NCBI RefSeq assembly: GCF_000301075.1
Contig: NZ_JH932293.1
Location: forward strand, 1,522,287-1,586,286
Direction of reading: 5' to 3'
Source: Bergeyella zoohelcum ATCC 43767
Lineage (GTDB): Bacteria > Bacteroidota > Bacteroidia > Flavobacteriales > Weeksellaceae
Length of the DNA stretch: 64,000 nucleotides
Shown here one piece after another: positions 63,660 through 64,000 of the stretch (within the stretch, counting starts at the first letter, position 1; every line of letters begins with the position of its first letter). The notes under the pieces were generated by a model that saw nothing but the letters and a program-made list of their open reading frames with translations, searched no databases and had not been told where the DNA came from. Made by a program: the position numbers and the translations under genes.

Positions 63660-63998
63660 TCATCTGGACTTTCTCTTTTGTTTAAATTTTCTGAGTCCTA
63701 AGACGATAAAGGCAAGGTAATTAAAACCTATCCAACTACTTACGGTAGTATCAAAACGATTTAAAACCGAACGAAAACTATCCATCCAAGCGTTGCTTCT
63801 TTCAATGGCGTAACGCTCTTTGTAGAGTTTTTTATCGAAATAATGTTCCGCTTCAGAGGGTGATTTTTGGTTTCTTTTGTTTTCACAAATATTGGCTATG
63901 ATACCTTCTGAGGCGGTTATTTTCCGAAGATTTTCACTGTCAAAACCTGCATCAAAATTCACAAATAAACCCTCTGTGGAGATTTCAGCCTTTTTCAA
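63660..63998 (-). mobile_element. IS5-like transposase, C-terminal part (runs off the window)
   Basis: The frame is open to the window edge, so the 112 residues visible are the C-terminal part. Second DDE aspartate in NFDAGFDS and the glutamate in YAIERSNAWMDSFR are present, as is the usual ending WIGFNYLAFIVLGLRKF. The stop is at 63660. Classed as IS5-like by these motifs; terminal repeats not visible. Confidence 0.75.
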
Positions 63999-64000
63999 AA

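Overview
The window is a low-GC chromosomal segment of a member of the Bacteroidota, most likely a Flavobacteriia of the Weeksellaceae type (Chryseobacterium, Riemerella, Elizabethkingia or Bergeyella relatives). The reasons are a short (288-residue) RpoD without region 1.1, promoters of the TTG...TAnnTTTG type, families typical of the phylum (DUF5686, DUF6261, DUF4129/DUF4350 pair, DUF3853, TANFOR, SprB repeats), a fused E1 alpha/beta 2-oxoacid dehydrogenase, and a type IX secretion (T9SS) sorting domain. The genus cannot be fixed from the sequence alone.

Positions 1-29500 are mostly core chromosome. They hold the end of a Wzc-like exopolysaccharide tyrosine kinase, a DUF5686 outer-membrane protein, an OFA-type MFS transporter next to menC, fbp, rpoD, a three-gene membrane operon (DUF4013-like, DUF4129, DUF4350), a NUDIX hydrolase divergent from an SRPBCC protein, anmK, a 2Fe-2S flavoprotein reductase, a TlpA-like lipoprotein, an orphan FecCD permease, a free methionine-R-sulfoxide reductase, uvrA, a zeta-type toxin-antitoxin pair, a Uma2 nuclease-like gene, DUF6261, glnS, a VanZ-like gene, pheS and a branched-chain-type E1. 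Two intergenic periodic repeats stand out: a clean 41-bp tandem array (4720-4988) and a degenerate 42-bp periodic block (about 22950-23200).

Positions 29600-41600 are accessory DNA. A solitary toxin joins a phage MuF-like Cys/His segment to a CdiA-type nuclease domain and is convergent with a candidate small RNA. Next comes a decaying mobilizable element: a frameshifted tyrosine integrase, DUF3853, a VapE-like gene that has lost its P-loop, an inverted iteron-like array, a broken Toprim primase, an intact-looking mobilization module (RHH accessory protein, HUH relaxase, coiled-coil membrane protein), a Fic gene with two in-frame stops, a second zeta toxin-antitoxin cassette flanked by 60-bp direct repeats, and an IS1595-like transposase remnant.

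Positions 41600-63500 are a 22-kb, single-strand surface-protein locus behind a good promoter at 63482-63513. In transcription order it encodes a 1566-residue secreted beta-rich protein; an 1831-residue TANFOR/FnIII/metallopeptidase protein with a nuclease-like C-terminal toxin; its immunity protein; an orphan toxin tail; a second immunity protein; a third toxin tail interrupted by an IS1-family element; an FnIII protein; a SprB-repeat protein with a T9SS type A sorting domain; a PKD lipoprotein; and an outer-membrane beta-barrel. The two immunity proteins share a near-identical C-terminal half but have unrelated N-terminal halves, and the repeated block runs on into the toxin tail junction. 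This looks like a cassette-exchange mechanism in which a variable toxin tail and a variable immunity N-terminus are swapped together. It is the strongest candidate for an undescribed system here. The window ends in a truncated IS5-like transposase.
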